This document shows, one piece after another, positions 8,607 to 16,640 of a DNA stretch of 40,184 nucleotides. The position numbers were made by a program, and so were the translations under genes. A model generated the notes under the pieces. It worked only from the letters and a program-made list of their open reading frames with translations, was not told the origin of the DNA and made no database searches. This DNA comes from a virus, in IMG/VR virus record IMGVR_UViG_3300046791_000222, positions 1 through 40,184 of that record. One strand, given 5' to 3'. The first letter of the stretch is position 1. Every line of letters begins with the position of its first letter.

Positions 8607-9608
8607 TTACGGTGAGAGCAGGCGTCCCTGAAAGTAATCGCCGTTGCAGGTGAGCGCGCCAGCCCACGCGAGGATGCTGACCTCGGCGTCTTGGTTGATC
8701 GCGTAGCGCTTATTCGGCGACAGCGTCACCATGTCGCGCGCCGAGTGCGGACGCCACTTCAGGAACTTCGTATTGAGGAAGAGCGCGGTTTTCGCCGCGA
8801 GTCCCGTTCCCCAGCTGGAGGATGCGAAGTAGATGCCGCCATCGAGAACGACGTCAGCGTCCATGTACTTGATCGTGGGGAAGCCCAGCTGCGCCTTGCC
8901 CGGATCGGTGAAGCGCTGCTGCGCCTGCAGGCTCGCCATGTAGACGCCCCACATGAAGTTGTCCACGATGATCACGTTCGGGCGATCCTGACCGCGAACG
9001 AGGTTCGCCCAGACGTCGTTGAACGCGGCTTGGATCGTCGCGGGCGTCGCAGCTGCAGCCATCAGGCTGAAGTACGGACGCCAGAACGCCCAAGTCACGC
9101 GATCGATGCCACCGTAGATTCCGGTTGCCACGCGCCCGGTCGCGCCAGCTGCGGGGACTGCGGCGTTGATGCCCACGATCGCCTTGCCGCCAGCTGCGGT
9201 GCCGTCGTTGTAGAAACCGAATGAGAGGATGTTCGCCATGGTCGATTCGGCGACGGTGATTCGCGCGTCCAGCAGGTCGATGAACGCTTCCTTGCCCGAG
9301 TTCTGGAGTTCTTCCAGCCCCGAGATCACCACCGGGACTGCGGCCTGCTTCAGGTTGAAGCGCGCGCTGGAGATGACGTCTTGCGCGGCGACAGGCAGCA
9401 AATCGTAGCCGGAGTAGAAGCCGCCATTGCCGTTCTCGGCGAAGCTCAACTCCTCGAAAATCTCCGATCCACCCGAGATGGGCTTCACGTTGCCGTTCGC
9501 CTTGATGTAGGCGAGGCCAGCGTTGTTGTTGGTGACGTTGTCGCTGATCTGCTTGGTGCGCGACTCGATCGTCGTTGCCACTACATCGGTGACGGTTGGG
9601 AAAGCCAT
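8607..9608 (-). CDS. Major capsid protein (333 aa)
   Basis: 333 aa, ATG at 9608 with GGGAG 7 nt upstream. It follows terminase, portal and scaffold in canonical order and is the best-insulated gene in the operon (148-nt leader with hairpins, terminator behind). The N-terminus ATTIESRTKQISDNVTNNNAGLAYIK, a central FNDVWANLVRGQDRPNVIIVDNFMWGVY and the C-terminal KRYAINQDAEVSILAWAGALTCNGDYFQGRL fit a HK97-fold coat protein (E-loop region with GGSEIFEELSF, then P-domain strands). The assignment comes from gene order, size and these patterns. No cleavable delta domain is apparent; a separate scaffold gene is present. Confidence 0.9.
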   Translation of the reverse strand: MAFPTVTDVVATTIESRTKQISDNVTNNNAGLAYIKANGNVKPISGGSEIFEELSFAENGNGGFYSGYDLLPVAAQDVISSARFNLKQAAVPVVISGLEELQNSGKEAFIDLLDARITVAESTMANILSFGFYNDGTAAGGKAIVGINAAVPAAGATGRVATGIYGGIDRVTWAFWRPYFSLMAAAATPATIQAAFNDVWANLVRGQDRPNVIIVDNFMWGVYMASLQAQQRFTDPGKAQLGFPTIKYMDADVVLDGGIYFASSSWGTGLAAKTALFLNTKFLKWRPHSARDMVTLSPNKRYAINQDAEVSILAWAGALTCNGDYFQGRLLSP

Positions 9609-9698
9609 TTGTCCACTCCCATGCGAAAGGTTGATGAAAACTTCTCATCGCCGTTTCGGTGGGAAGCCACAAATTGGCCTCTCCGCTGCAGAGGATGG

Positions 9699-9722
9699 CG
9701 GCACCCACTACATGCGGTGCCG
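9699..9722. promoter_or_regulatory. 7-bp hairpin in the scaffold-capsid gap
   Basis: CGGCACC (9699-9705) and GGTGCCG (9716-9722) form a perfect 7-bp inverted repeat with a 10-nt loop; a 5-bp repeat CCTCT/AGAGG lies next to it (9678-9694). It sits in the only untranslated gap between scaffold and capsid genes. No U-tract follows on the minus strand, so an RNA processing or stabilising element for capsid mRNA is more likely than a terminator. Confidence 0.5.
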
Positions 9723-9755
9723 TTCATGCATTGGCGCTACTACTAGTCGCGCAAG

Positions 9756-10910
9756 TTACGCCGCGCTCGTCAGCGTGTCAATCGACTGCAGGATCGCTTC
9801 GCGCACGCTCGCAGGTGCTGCGCTCGCATTTCGCGACGCGGGCGGCGCTGCTGCGCTCGGAACTGAAGAGGCCGCGTGACGCGCAGCAGCGAGGGTGCGC
9901 GCGGCAGCGCCCACGCTTCCCTGCGCCGCACGCGCGTCCAGCACCTTCTTCACCTCCGGCTCGATCTGGCAGGCGCGCGCGTAAGCATCGGCAAGGCCCA
10001 TCACGATCCCGCGCTTGGCAGCTGCGTCCATCACATCCGCCATCGTGCCGCGCACATCGGCGAAGAATTCGTTCTTCGCGTCGCCCGCGAATTCACTCAT
10101 CGCGTTCACCACCTGCTCGCGCTCCATGGCGGCGTTGCGCTCGAGGATTTGATCGACGCGCGGATCGCGGAATTGTTGAGCACCTGGCCCATTTGTATAC
10201 GCTTGCTGCGTATACGGTTGCTGTTGTTGCGGCTGCGGTCCACCACGGATTGCGGCAGCGAGGTAGGCATCGAGCGCGGCGAGCGGGATCTGGTACTGCT
10301 GGACGAGCGAGGCGACCATGCGTGCCTTGTCGGCGGGTGCGCCCGTGCGCAGCAGCGCTGCGGTCTTCAGGTAGTCGTGGAACGCGGCGAGCGGGTTTGC
10401 GCCCTCGGCTTCGATGAAGGCGCGATACGGCTCGCTCACCTGCCGGAATTCCTGCGCGAAGCGCCGCAGGCTCGCCGACTCCTGCATGCGCGCGTCGTTT
10501 TCCTTTTCGCGCCGGATGACTTCGCCCTGCACCTCGGCGGGCAGCGTCTTCCACTTCTCGCGCAAGTCGGCCTTCCACGACGCCGGGGCTTTCAGTTCCG
10601 CTGCAGCTGGCGCGGGAGCGGGTGCAGCTGCAGCGGGTTTCGGGGCGAGCGCCTTCTCCACCGGGGCGAAGAGGTCAGCCTGCTTGGGCTTGGCCTTCGC
10701 GGCTACAGGAGGAGCCTGCCCCGGCTGAACACCAGCGGGCGCGTCCTTGGAGGGCGCGGCTGCATCGCTCCCAGTGGGTGACGCTGCAGCTGGTGCTGCT
10801 ACAGGCGGGGCAGGCGTGGCGGGTGCTGCAGCTGGTGCAGCGGGGGTTTCGGTTGTGGTCAGCGTCTCCAGCGACTGCTCGATCGCTTCGCGGACAGTGG
10901 GGTCACTCAT
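9756..10910 (-). CDS. Capsid scaffolding protein (384 aa)
   Basis: 384 aa, ATG at 10910 in an ATGA overlap. Immediately upstream of the coat gene. The composition is typical of scaffolds: Ala/Pro-rich flexible N-terminal region (residues 20-125), a highly helical charged middle (LREKWKTLPAEVQGEVIRREKE and following), a Gln-rich linker, and a helical C-terminus. Unusually, the same helix is present at both ends: VREAIEQSLETLT at residues 6-18 and VREAILQSIDTLTS at the end, also alike at DNA level (about 30 of 36 bases). The C-terminal helix of phage scaffolds binds coat protein, so two copies may give two contacts. Confidence 0.85.
   Translation of the reverse strand: MSDPTVREAIEQSLETLTTTETPAAPAAAPATPAPPVAAPAAASPTGSDAAAPSKDAPAGVQPGQAPPVAAKAKPKQADLFAPVEKALAPKPAAAAPAPAPAAAELKAPASWKADLREKWKTLPAEVQGEVIRREKENDARMQESASLRRFAQEFRQVSEPYRAFIEAEGANPLAAFHDYLKTAALLRTGAPADKARMVASLVQQYQIPLAALDAYLAAAIRGGPQPQQQQPYTQQAYTNGPGAQQFRDPRVDQILERNAAMEREQVVNAMSEFAGDAKNEFFADVRGTMADVMDAAAKRGIVMGLADAYARACQIEPEVKKVLDARAAQGSVGAAARTLAAARHAASSVPSAAAPPASRNASAAPASVREAILQSIDTLTSAA
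10195..10215. repeat. GTATACG-N7-CGTATAC inverted repeat inside the scaffold gene
   Basis: GTATACG (10195-10201), 7-nt spacer, CGTATAC (10209-10215). The same arrangement occurs at 15911 and 27446. Here it encodes YTQQAYT, so it may be coincidental, but the spacing matches exactly. Confidence 0.5.
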
Positions 10911-11230
10911 CGTTTTCCTCGTTCATGCAGTTGGCGGATCGCGCGCTCGATCGCGGGGCGGCGCGTTGGGTCATATCCGGTTTCCAAGAAGCGGCGGCGC
11001 TGCGCGGTCTTCTTTGCGAACTCCCCGGTGAAATCGTCCATCGTCGCGAGGCCCTTCCTCTTCATGTACTCGCGGTGCTTGGTGCGCGTGGAGATATTCT
11101 CGCCATCGCTCGCGCGCAGGCCATCGTAGTGGGAGTCACCGACGTAGCGATTGCTCGCGCGGCTGATCGGCGCGTAGTCGGGGCCGACTTCGACAAGCTC
11201 TCCGTCGGCCTGCTGGACGAAGCGCCTCAC
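10907..11230 (-). CDS. Conserved small phage protein (107 aa)
   Basis: GTG start at 11230, fixed by a GTGA overlap with the stop of the small membrane gene upstream; the gene ends in an ATGA overlap with the scaffold. The 107-aa product has DGENISTRTKHREYMKRKGLATMDDF followed by a basic helical end, a pattern I have seen between portal and scaffold genes of podoviruses but which has no assigned function. The cluster of Lys/Arg and helical prediction could suit an assembly cofactor. Confidence 0.8.
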   Translation of the reverse strand: MRRFVQQADGELVEVGPDYAPISRASNRYVGDSHYDGLRASDGENISTRTKHREYMKRKGLATMDDFTGEFAKKTAQRRRFLETGYDPTRRPAIERAIRQLHERGKR

Positions 11231-11352
11231 GTTGCGCCCGTCCCATCGAGCCACGCGAGCGCGAGGAGCGTCACCCAGTAGATGAGCCACGCCGCGCACA
11301 GGCCCAGCACGATGCCCCAGCCGATCGCGTAGTAGGCCTCGCGCACCTTCAT
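11227..11352 (-). CDS. Tiny single-pass membrane protein (41 aa)
   Basis: A 41-aa ORF starts at ATG 11352 (TGATG overlap with the zinc-ribbon gene) and stops at 11227 (GTGA overlap with the next gene). It has a charged start MKVREAYYA and a hydrophobic helix of about 25 residues (IGWGIVLGLCAAWLIYWV then TLLALAWL). Coupling at both ends makes it very likely real despite its size. Holin-like or virion-associated roles are possible; nothing proves either. Confidence 0.75.
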   Translation of the reverse strand: MKVREAYYAIGWGIVLGLCAAWLIYWVTLLALAWLDGTGAT

Positions 11353-11543
11353 CAGATCGGCGTCTCCACCGGAACGAGGTTCAGTTCAACCTCGACCAGC
11401 TGGTAGGCATACGGGATGTCCTTCTCCGCGCAGTGCGCGTTCAGGCAGCGCACCGGGCACCAGCTGCCGCGCGGGCGCTGGATGAGCAATTGCGAACCGC
11501 ACTCGCCGCACAACAGGCGCGGAGCGTCGGCGTAGGCCTTCAC
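11352..11543 (-). CDS. Small zinc-ribbon protein (63 aa)
   Basis: 63 aa from a GTG at 11543 (GTGA overlap with the portal stop). Cys pairs CGECG (residues 12-16) and CLNAHC (about 33-38) form a plausible zinc ribbon; the rest is short and acidic. Small zinc-ribbon proteins between portal and scaffold are common in phages but their job is unknown. Confidence 0.8.
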   Translation of the reverse strand: MKAYADAPRLLCGECGSQLLIQRPRGSWCPVRCLNAHCAEKDIPYAYQLVEVELNLVPVETPI

Positions 11544-13678
11544 TGCGGCATCCCCGGCAGGTTAGGCATCTTGGGCATCGCACTGGGCGGGCGCACGGGC
11601 GCTTGCGGGCCGGGGCGCGGTGCCGAGATCGCGCCACCCAATCCCGGAACACCGGGAGGAGCTTGCGGGGGCTGTGTGACCCCAGCGCCCATGGGCTGGC
11701 CTCCGGGTGCCGGGGGCGGTGCAGGCGGTGTCGCCGGATCGAACTGCGGCGGCAGCATCTGCGCGATCTGCATGGCGATCGGCAGCGGCACGCCGCCCTC
11801 GACCATCATCTTCAAAATCTCGGCCTGCTTTTTCTTTGCGTCGGCGTGCTGGTTCTGCGCTGCTGCCAAATCCTTCTTGTCCTGCGGCGTGGGCACGGGC
11901 GGGGGTTTGGGCTTCGCCATGTCGGCCTGCAGCGCGAGGATCGCCTGATCCAGCACGCCCTCGATCTGCTTGCCGCCCTTGAAGCCGCTCGCGACCCACT
12001 GCACGATCTTCAACATCGGGCCTGCGGTGCCGGGGAACTGCTGCACCATCGGGACCGAGGAGGAGATGAAGCCGCTCAAGCTCGCGAGGAAGTCCACGCG
12101 CTGGGCTTTCTCCAGCTGCCAATCGGGGGCTTGGATATTTTCCGCGCTGATCTTCACGCGCATCGCGACGGTGGGATCGTTCTTCAGAAGCTCGATCGCC
12201 TGTTGCGCGAACTGCGCATCGGGGGTCTTGTCGATCTGGCTCACCTGCATGATCGTGCTTGCCTGCCAGTGGCGGCAGATCACTTCGGCGCGCATCCTGT
12301 AGTTGTCGGTGACAAAGCGCGCGATCTCCTCGCCGCTCTTCTCCGATCGCGCGTTGCCGTACTGGGCTTTCAGGCGCTGCGTGGTTGCAGTTTCGCGCGA
12401 GCTAGCCATGCCGCGCTGGATGTCGCTGATCCCGAGAAGCTCAAAGACTTCCACGCTCAAGGTCTGCTTGCGCGCGGTCAGGTACTCCAGCGCCTTGACC
12501 ACCATTTCGAGCGGCATCCAATCGACCTGACCCTTGATGCCGCCCTTCTCGGCGAACATCGCCCAGTTATCGACCGGGATCAGCTGGTTCATCGCCGCCT
12601 GATTGAGCATCCTCTGCACGCCGTCGGCGGTCTTGTCATACACGCCCACCAGCTTGAGCGCCTCGGTCAGCATCGTGCAGCGGGAGGCGATGAGTTCCAG
12701 TTCTTCGTACTGCGATTTGGCGAACAGGTAATCGGGGCGCGGCAGGTAGGCGTTGGTGAGGTGCGTTGCCATGAGCGGACGGCGCACCGGGAAGAAGTCT
12801 TTCAGCTGCAGCGGGTCTTCCTTGGCGTCGAGGAGCGTGTCGTGGCCTGCGACGTACCAGTAGGCCCAGCGCGTGGTCAGGCACCAGATTTCCCAGACGT
12901 CGGCCTGATCCTCGGTCTGCGCACGCAGCGGGTCATCATCACGCAACGCGCGAGACGGTGCGCTTTTCAATGCGAGCGGAGCGTTCACGGCTTTTTCGCC
13001 GAAGCGCTTCATCAATTCCTGCTTGGTCATCGGGATGCGGCGCGCGACCCAGCGCTTATCCTGCCAGCGGCGGCACGGTGAGTAGAGAAAATCCTCCCAG
13101 CGGACGTAGTCGAGCGGGCAGCGCTCCTCGGTGATCACATCGATCGCGAGCGTCTGGCCCGTTTGCGGATCGATGACTCCCTCGATCGGCACGCTCTCGG
13201 AATTGAATTCATAGCGCGCCCAGCAAAGGCCGAGGCCCGCGACCATGCGATCGAGGATCGCGTCCTGAAAAATGTAGTACGGGCTATTTTCCAGATCATC
13301 GGATTCGTAGTTGAAGATGCGCTCAAGGATCAGCGCGGCGACGCGCGCGACATCGTCTGCCGGATCGAGGTTGGCGCGATCGACGCTCACCTTCGGGATT
13401 TGTCCGTACAGGGCTGACAGGGCGGTCTGGACGTTGGACCAAAACAGGGGAAATTCGCCCTTCACGCCCACGCCCGTCCTCTCGGCGTCGGCTTGCTGGA
13501 GGAGGAACTTCTTTTCGATCGAGCGCGCGAGGGTGTGCCACTTCTGGAACCAGCGCCGCGCGGTCTGCAGTTCGCGGGTCCAGTGTTCCGGCTCCATGTG
13601 TTCGTTGAGCAGTTCCTGCGGATCGTCCTCGCCTTCGGCAATCGGTGCGGCTGCAGCTGGTGCGCTATAGGAGTCCAT
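11540..13678 (-). CDS. Portal protein (712 aa)
   Basis: Start at ATG 13678, chosen over an in-frame upstream start because GAGGCGAG lies just before it; it overlaps the end of terL by 14 nt. The 712-aa length matches large portals of P22-type or BcepC6B-type podoviruses. Recognisable blocks are FPLFWSNVQTALSALYGQIPKVSVDR (clip/stem entry), a middle CPLDYVRWEDFLYSPCRRWQ, long helical C-terminal segments with LEVWE-like repeats (LFELLGISDIQRGMASSRETATTQRLKAQYG), and a Pro/Gly/Gln-rich tail ending NLPGMPQ. The SSRETATTQRLKAQYGNAR block is a characteristic portal signature. It forms the dodecameric DNA gate at the capsid vertex. Confidence 0.9.
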   Translation of the reverse strand: MDSYSAPAAAAPIAEGEDDPQELLNEHMEPEHWTRELQTARRWFQKWHTLARSIEKKFLLQQADAERTGVGVKGEFPLFWSNVQTALSALYGQIPKVSVDRANLDPADDVARVAALILERIFNYESDDLENSPYYIFQDAILDRMVAGLGLCWARYEFNSESVPIEGVIDPQTGQTLAIDVITEERCPLDYVRWEDFLYSPCRRWQDKRWVARRIPMTKQELMKRFGEKAVNAPLALKSAPSRALRDDDPLRAQTEDQADVWEIWCLTTRWAYWYVAGHDTLLDAKEDPLQLKDFFPVRRPLMATHLTNAYLPRPDYLFAKSQYEELELIASRCTMLTEALKLVGVYDKTADGVQRMLNQAAMNQLIPVDNWAMFAEKGGIKGQVDWMPLEMVVKALEYLTARKQTLSVEVFELLGISDIQRGMASSRETATTQRLKAQYGNARSEKSGEEIARFVTDNYRMRAEVICRHWQASTIMQVSQIDKTPDAQFAQQAIELLKNDPTVAMRVKISAENIQAPDWQLEKAQRVDFLASLSGFISSSVPMVQQFPGTAGPMLKIVQWVASGFKGGKQIEGVLDQAILALQADMAKPKPPPVPTPQDKKDLAAAQNQHADAKKKQAEILKMMVEGGVPLPIAMQIAQMLPPQFDPATPPAPPPAPGGQPMGAGVTQPPQAPPGVPGLGGAISAPRPGPQAPVRPPSAMPKMPNLPGMPQ

Positions 13679-15068
13679 CTCGCCTCGCGTCGTGGAGCAT
13701 CTCAAGTGAGAATGCGTAGTGCGGTGGGCCGATCTGCGGCTCAAGCTCCGCGACGATCGGCGTAGGGACGTCCTCCTTCAGGGCGACGCCGCAATAGGAG
13801 AAGGCATCGCCCGTGTGGCTGTGTTCGTTGTGATTCGGCTCGGCAGAAAAGGCGTGGCGCTCCTCGTCCCACTTGAACTGCCACTCGCGCAAGCTGATCA
13901 ATCCGCGTGCGCAGGATGCGCGATCGAATTCGGTTTTCCTCGCGAAGATGCGCGCGGCGTTGATCCGATCGGCGATCGTGGTGTGCGGGGTGACCCTGTA
14001 GCGCGCAGCAAGGCCGCTCTTCAGGAACATATCCACGACGGTGAGGTGCGAGCGGAAGGTCTTCGCGCGCGCATCGTGGGGAAGCCACAATGTGCCGACA
14101 GTCCAACCCCTTGCCTTCAGGCGCTCGATCCACTGCTCGGCATCGAGGCCAGAGTCTTCATCGTGATCGAGCATGCGATAGCCGCCGGGGCACGGTTGCA
14201 CCCACCACCATGCCGCAGCGTCGCGATAGCCGATGTCGCTGACCAGATGAATCTCTGCGCCAAACGGATCGAAGAGCGGCCCAGCCTTGATCCTGCCTTC
14301 GCGTTCAGCCGCCTCGATGTACTTGCCCAAGATCGATCCGACATTCGCAGCCGAGAAGTCGCACTCGTACTCCTGCCGATACAGTTCATCGGGCATGGTG
14401 CGGCGCTCTTCAGCCAGCACCGCCTCGTTGATCAACTTCGTCTGGCTCACCGGATGCGTTGCGCAGTACCACGCAGCCATTTCCTTGGCAGCTTCATGCA
14501 TGGAATGCGCGTGGTTGAATCCACGCGGCGTGGTGAGGAATAGCGCGGTGCCATCGTTCTCGGCAAGGATCGGTCGAACGAATTCGTAGGACTTGGGCGC
14601 GGTCAAGGCCCACTCGGAGAACGTAACGTGCTTCGGATTCGCGCCAACGAGCGAATCGAAATTGTCCGCACCGACGCAGCGCCACAGCGAACCGTTGACC
14701 AACTCCACCTTCATCTCGTCCTCATGGCGCTTCTTCACGATCGCTGCCGGGAACGCAATGTCGATCAGGCGCTTGCCGTCACCCGTGAGCGCATCCCAGA
14801 TCACCTTCCTCGCCTGCTTGTAGGAGGGGAGCGTGTGCCAGACCTCGCGCGGGCTACGCAGCATCTGCTCAAGCTCAATGAACATCGCCGCGCGATCCTT
14901 CCCGGCGCGACGGTGGGCGACAACGGAAGCACGCTTGCCGTCATCACGGAAATACCTGATCAACGGCTTTTGCCACTCGCGCGCTTTGAACGTGATCGCT
15001 ACCTCGCGCTCGCGCTGCGCCTGCTGCTCCTCCTGCTCGCGCAGCTGGGCCATCTCGGTGCGCGTCAT
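13665..15068 (-). CDS. terL: Terminase large subunit (467 aa)
   Basis: DNA-packaging ATPase/nuclease. Walker A variant AHRRAGKD at 51-58, Walker B VTFSE with Glu at 152, coupling motif TTP at 179-181, and RNase H-fold nuclease acids D278 (LVSDIGYRD), D332 (WLPHDARAK) and D421 (HTGDAFSY). Length is usual. The ATG at 15068 overlaps the stop of the upstream 117-aa ORF (ATGA) and has no clear SD, so translation is probably coupled. The packaging mode (cos, pac or terminal repeat) cannot be read from this. Confidence 0.95.
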   Translation of the reverse strand: MTRTEMAQLREQEEQQAQREREVAITFKAREWQKPLIRYFRDDGKRASVVAHRRAGKDRAAMFIELEQMLRSPREVWHTLPSYKQARKVIWDALTGDGKRLIDIAFPAAIVKKRHEDEMKVELVNGSLWRCVGADNFDSLVGANPKHVTFSEWALTAPKSYEFVRPILAENDGTALFLTTPRGFNHAHSMHEAAKEMAAWYCATHPVSQTKLINEAVLAEERRTMPDELYRQEYECDFSAANVGSILGKYIEAAEREGRIKAGPLFDPFGAEIHLVSDIGYRDAAAWWWVQPCPGGYRMLDHDEDSGLDAEQWIERLKARGWTVGTLWLPHDARAKTFRSHLTVVDMFLKSGLAARYRVTPHTTIADRINAARIFARKTEFDRASCARGLISLREWQFKWDEERHAFSAEPNHNEHSHTGDAFSYCGVALKEDVPTPIVAELEPQIGPPHYAFSLEMLHDARRDGLL

Positions 15069-15418
15069 GCGCTGGGGCTGCTGTTACAAATGCGCTGCGG
15101 CTGGGGATGCGCTGAGTAGGGGAGGTAGTGTCGGGAATTCCAACTGAGCCTCATCTTCCCCGCCCCGCCGGGGGCTGGCGCGACCAGCCCACCGGGGGTC
15201 CGATCGCCGCGCGCCCAGCGTCGCGCCACGCTCGCGCCTGCTGCACGCAGCAGCGCACGCACACGCACGCACCACCAGCTGCAGCTGCGTGCGGTGAGCG
15301 CGATCCTGAGCAGCTGCACCTCGCGCACGTTCCTCATGCAAACGGCGACAACGCGCGATTCTCCGAGTGAAGAGCGGGTGCGCGTGCATGCGCTCTCCCG
15401 GAATTCCCCCGATCGCAT
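15065..15418 (-). CDS. Possible 117-aa ORF between small and large terminase genes
   Basis: Open frame linked by a TGATG overlap to the terS candidate and an ATGA overlap to terL, which has no SD of its own. Those overlaps argue for translation. Against it, the product is extremely rich in Arg, Ser, Cys and Trp (SCSWWCVRVRALLRAAGAS) and resembles no family. The alternative is that these 350 bp are untranslated and hold a packaging site; the DNA has GGGAATTCC-type sites at both ends and repeated CACGCACGCA in the middle. Confidence 0.35.
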   Translation of the reverse strand: MRSGEFRESACTRTRSSLGESRVVAVCMRNVREVQLLRIALTARSCSWWCVRVRALLRAAGASVARRWARGDRTPGGLVAPAPGGAGKMRLSWNSRHYLPYSAHPQPQRICNSSPSA

Positions 15419-15765
15419 CACTCCATCCGGGTGAGGATGATGAGCGGCGCGTCAGCATCGCCGCTGATCGTGATGTTCTGGATGTCCGGGAGCGCCTTGG
15501 CGAGCAGCACCTTCGCCGCCTGCACCTGCACCGCGAGGTGCGCTGGCGTGCCGTCCGCGCGGCCCTTGCTGATGATCTGCAGCCGCCTGATCAGCTGACC
15601 GCACTGGATGCGGCTGCGCATGCGCTCGGGCTGCCTGTAGCCCGGCACGCGCCCTCCGCGCAGGTTGCGCCTCGGAGCAGGTATCAACTCGCCTTCGCAG
15701 ACCACTGATTCGCTGGGCGCATCGACGCTTGTGTCGTTGTCCAGCTGCGCGCTGTCGTTGCTCAT
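15418..15765 (-). CDS. Putative terminase small subunit (115 aa)
   Basis: First gene of the late operon, 115 aa, ATG at 15765. The N-terminus is acidic/polar. A basic middle (RRNLRGGRVPGYRQPERMRSR) and a conserved-looking C-terminal stretch (VQAAKVLLAKALPDIQNITI, then SGDADAPLIIL) follow. That ending is found in small proteins encoded before TerL in many phages. There is no SD; the predicted transcription start falls 1-3 nt upstream, so the mRNA may be leaderless. Small terminase is a positional inference. Confidence 0.6.
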   Translation of the reverse strand: MSNDSAQLDNDTSVDAPSESVVCEGELIPAPRRNLRGGRVPGYRQPERMRSRIQCGQLIRRLQIISKGRADGTPAHLAVQVQAAKVLLAKALPDIQNITISGDADAPLIILTRME

Positions 15766-15766
15766 A

Positions 15767-15784
15767 GGCGCGAACTATCGCGCC
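15767..15784. promoter_or_regulatory. Operator-like palindrome over the late promoter -10
   Basis: GGCGCGA (15767-15773), ACTA, TCGCGCC (15778-15784): a perfect 7-bp inverted repeat that contains the -10 hexamer of the leftward promoter and ends 1 nt from the first start codon. A protein bound here would block late transcription. Confidence 0.6.
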
Positions 15785-15803
15785 ATGCCCATGCCTTAGT
15801 CAA
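15774..15803 (-). promoter_or_regulatory. Late-operon sigma70-type promoter
   Basis: On the minus strand: -35 TTGACT (15803-15798), 18-nt spacer, -10 GATAGT (15779-15774). The transcription start would be near 15767, 1-3 nt before the ATG of the terS candidate at 15765. It is the only good promoter I see ahead of the 22.8-kb late operon. Confidence 0.65.
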
Positions 15804-15910
15804 TGCCTATCGCTGTACGGATGCACACCACATGTATGCGCGCACAGCGCCCGTGGGCGTGGGAGCCGCCGATCACACGCGCTGGTGTTCCATGTGAAAC
15901 AGTCATCGAT

Positions 15911-15933
15911 TGCATACGCTGCTCGCGTATACA
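15911..15933. promoter_or_regulatory. TGCATACG-N7-CGTATACA operator-like element
   Basis: Near-perfect 8-bp inverted repeat (one mismatch) with 7-nt spacer, 42 nt before the rightward HTH gene. The same element, perfect, is at 27446-27468 in the replication initiator gene. The right half-site supplies a TATACA that could act as a -10 for rightward transcription, but no matching -35 is visible. Confidence 0.55.
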
Positions 15934-15974
15934 CTTCGATGGATTTGCCCAACAAAACCAACACAGGGACTGTC

Positions 15975-16292
15975 ATGCCAAGTCAGAAATTCAAGCGTGC
16001 ATCTACGGCTCGCGCGAGAGGTGCGAGCTACCCGCAGGAGTTCAAGATCGCTGCCGTGCTGATGTCGCGCGATCCCGACATCGAGGTGCGCCACGTTGCG
16101 CGCGCCCTGCGCCTGCATCCGGTGATGCTGACCCAGTGGCGCTCGGCGCGCCGCAGCGTGTCCTCCAACGTCCTGCACGCGCTGGTGCGCCTTGGATCGA
16201 AGAAGCTCGCCGCCAAGCTCCAGCAGTGCGCCGAACAGGCGCTCGACCTGAAGGCCTGCAAGCGCCAGCTGAAGGGCAAGCGCCACGCCTAG
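15975..16292 (+). CDS. Transposase-type HTH protein, putative regulator (105 aa)
   Basis: I chose the ATG at 15975 (AGGGA upstream); an in-frame ATG at 15939 is possible. The 105-aa protein has YPQEFKIAAVLMSRDPDIEV then VRHVARALRLHPVMLTQWR, the HTH layout of IS3-type OrfA proteins (FK..AV...... ..VA..L.....L..W). There is no transposase catalytic partner, no inverted-repeat ends, and the C-terminus is short and basic. It stands alone next to the divergent late promoter, so a co-opted DNA-binding regulator is more likely than an insertion sequence. Confidence 0.75.
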   Translation: MPSQKFKRASTARARGASYPQEFKIAAVLMSRDPDIEVRHVARALRLHPVMLTQWRSARRSVSSNVLHALVRLGSKKLAAKLQQCAEQALDLKACKRQLKGKRHA

Positions 16293-16507
16293 CCCTACAC
16301 ACCGTGGGGCCTAATTGGCCTGTTGTCCTACACAGTTAAAGTGTTGTCGAGGTATTGACCGTAAGCCCTTGATATCCTCTTTTTGGGCATAGGCCCAGAT
16401 CGCGCCACGATCGCGCAGGAGCCGCGCTCGCCGATTTTGGCTACCCCTGCAAGGGTTGCAGTCCCTGCGTGGCACCAGCGCGAAATCGCCTTTTCGGATT
16501 TCGGCAC

Positions 16508-16516
16508 TTATCCACA
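16508..16516 (+). promoter_or_regulatory. DnaA box TTATCCACA
   Basis: Exact match to the DnaA consensus TTATNCACA. I found only this one copy, so it does not define an origin alone; by composition fewer than one such 9-mer is expected in the window. Confidence 0.5.
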
Positions 16517-16622
16517 GCCCTGTCCTACAAGATCAGTCCATTCCCCTGCGCACCGCAAGGCCTTTCCCCGGCTCCAGCTGCAGCTGCACCTCGGTCCCTG
16601 TACATATGGATGCCTCCGAAAT

Positions 16623-16640
16623 AGTTGCACACCTGCAACT
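16623..16640. promoter_or_regulatory. Palindrome AGTTGCA-CACC-TGCAACT
   Basis: Perfect 7-bp inverted repeat with a 4-nt spacer, overlapping the -35 (TTGCAC) of the putative rightward promoter. Probable operator half of a two-operator control site. Confidence 0.6.

Noticed and set aside
15975-16292. Insertion sequence
   Set aside because: Only an OrfA-type HTH is present; no DDE domain, terminal inverted repeats or target duplication.
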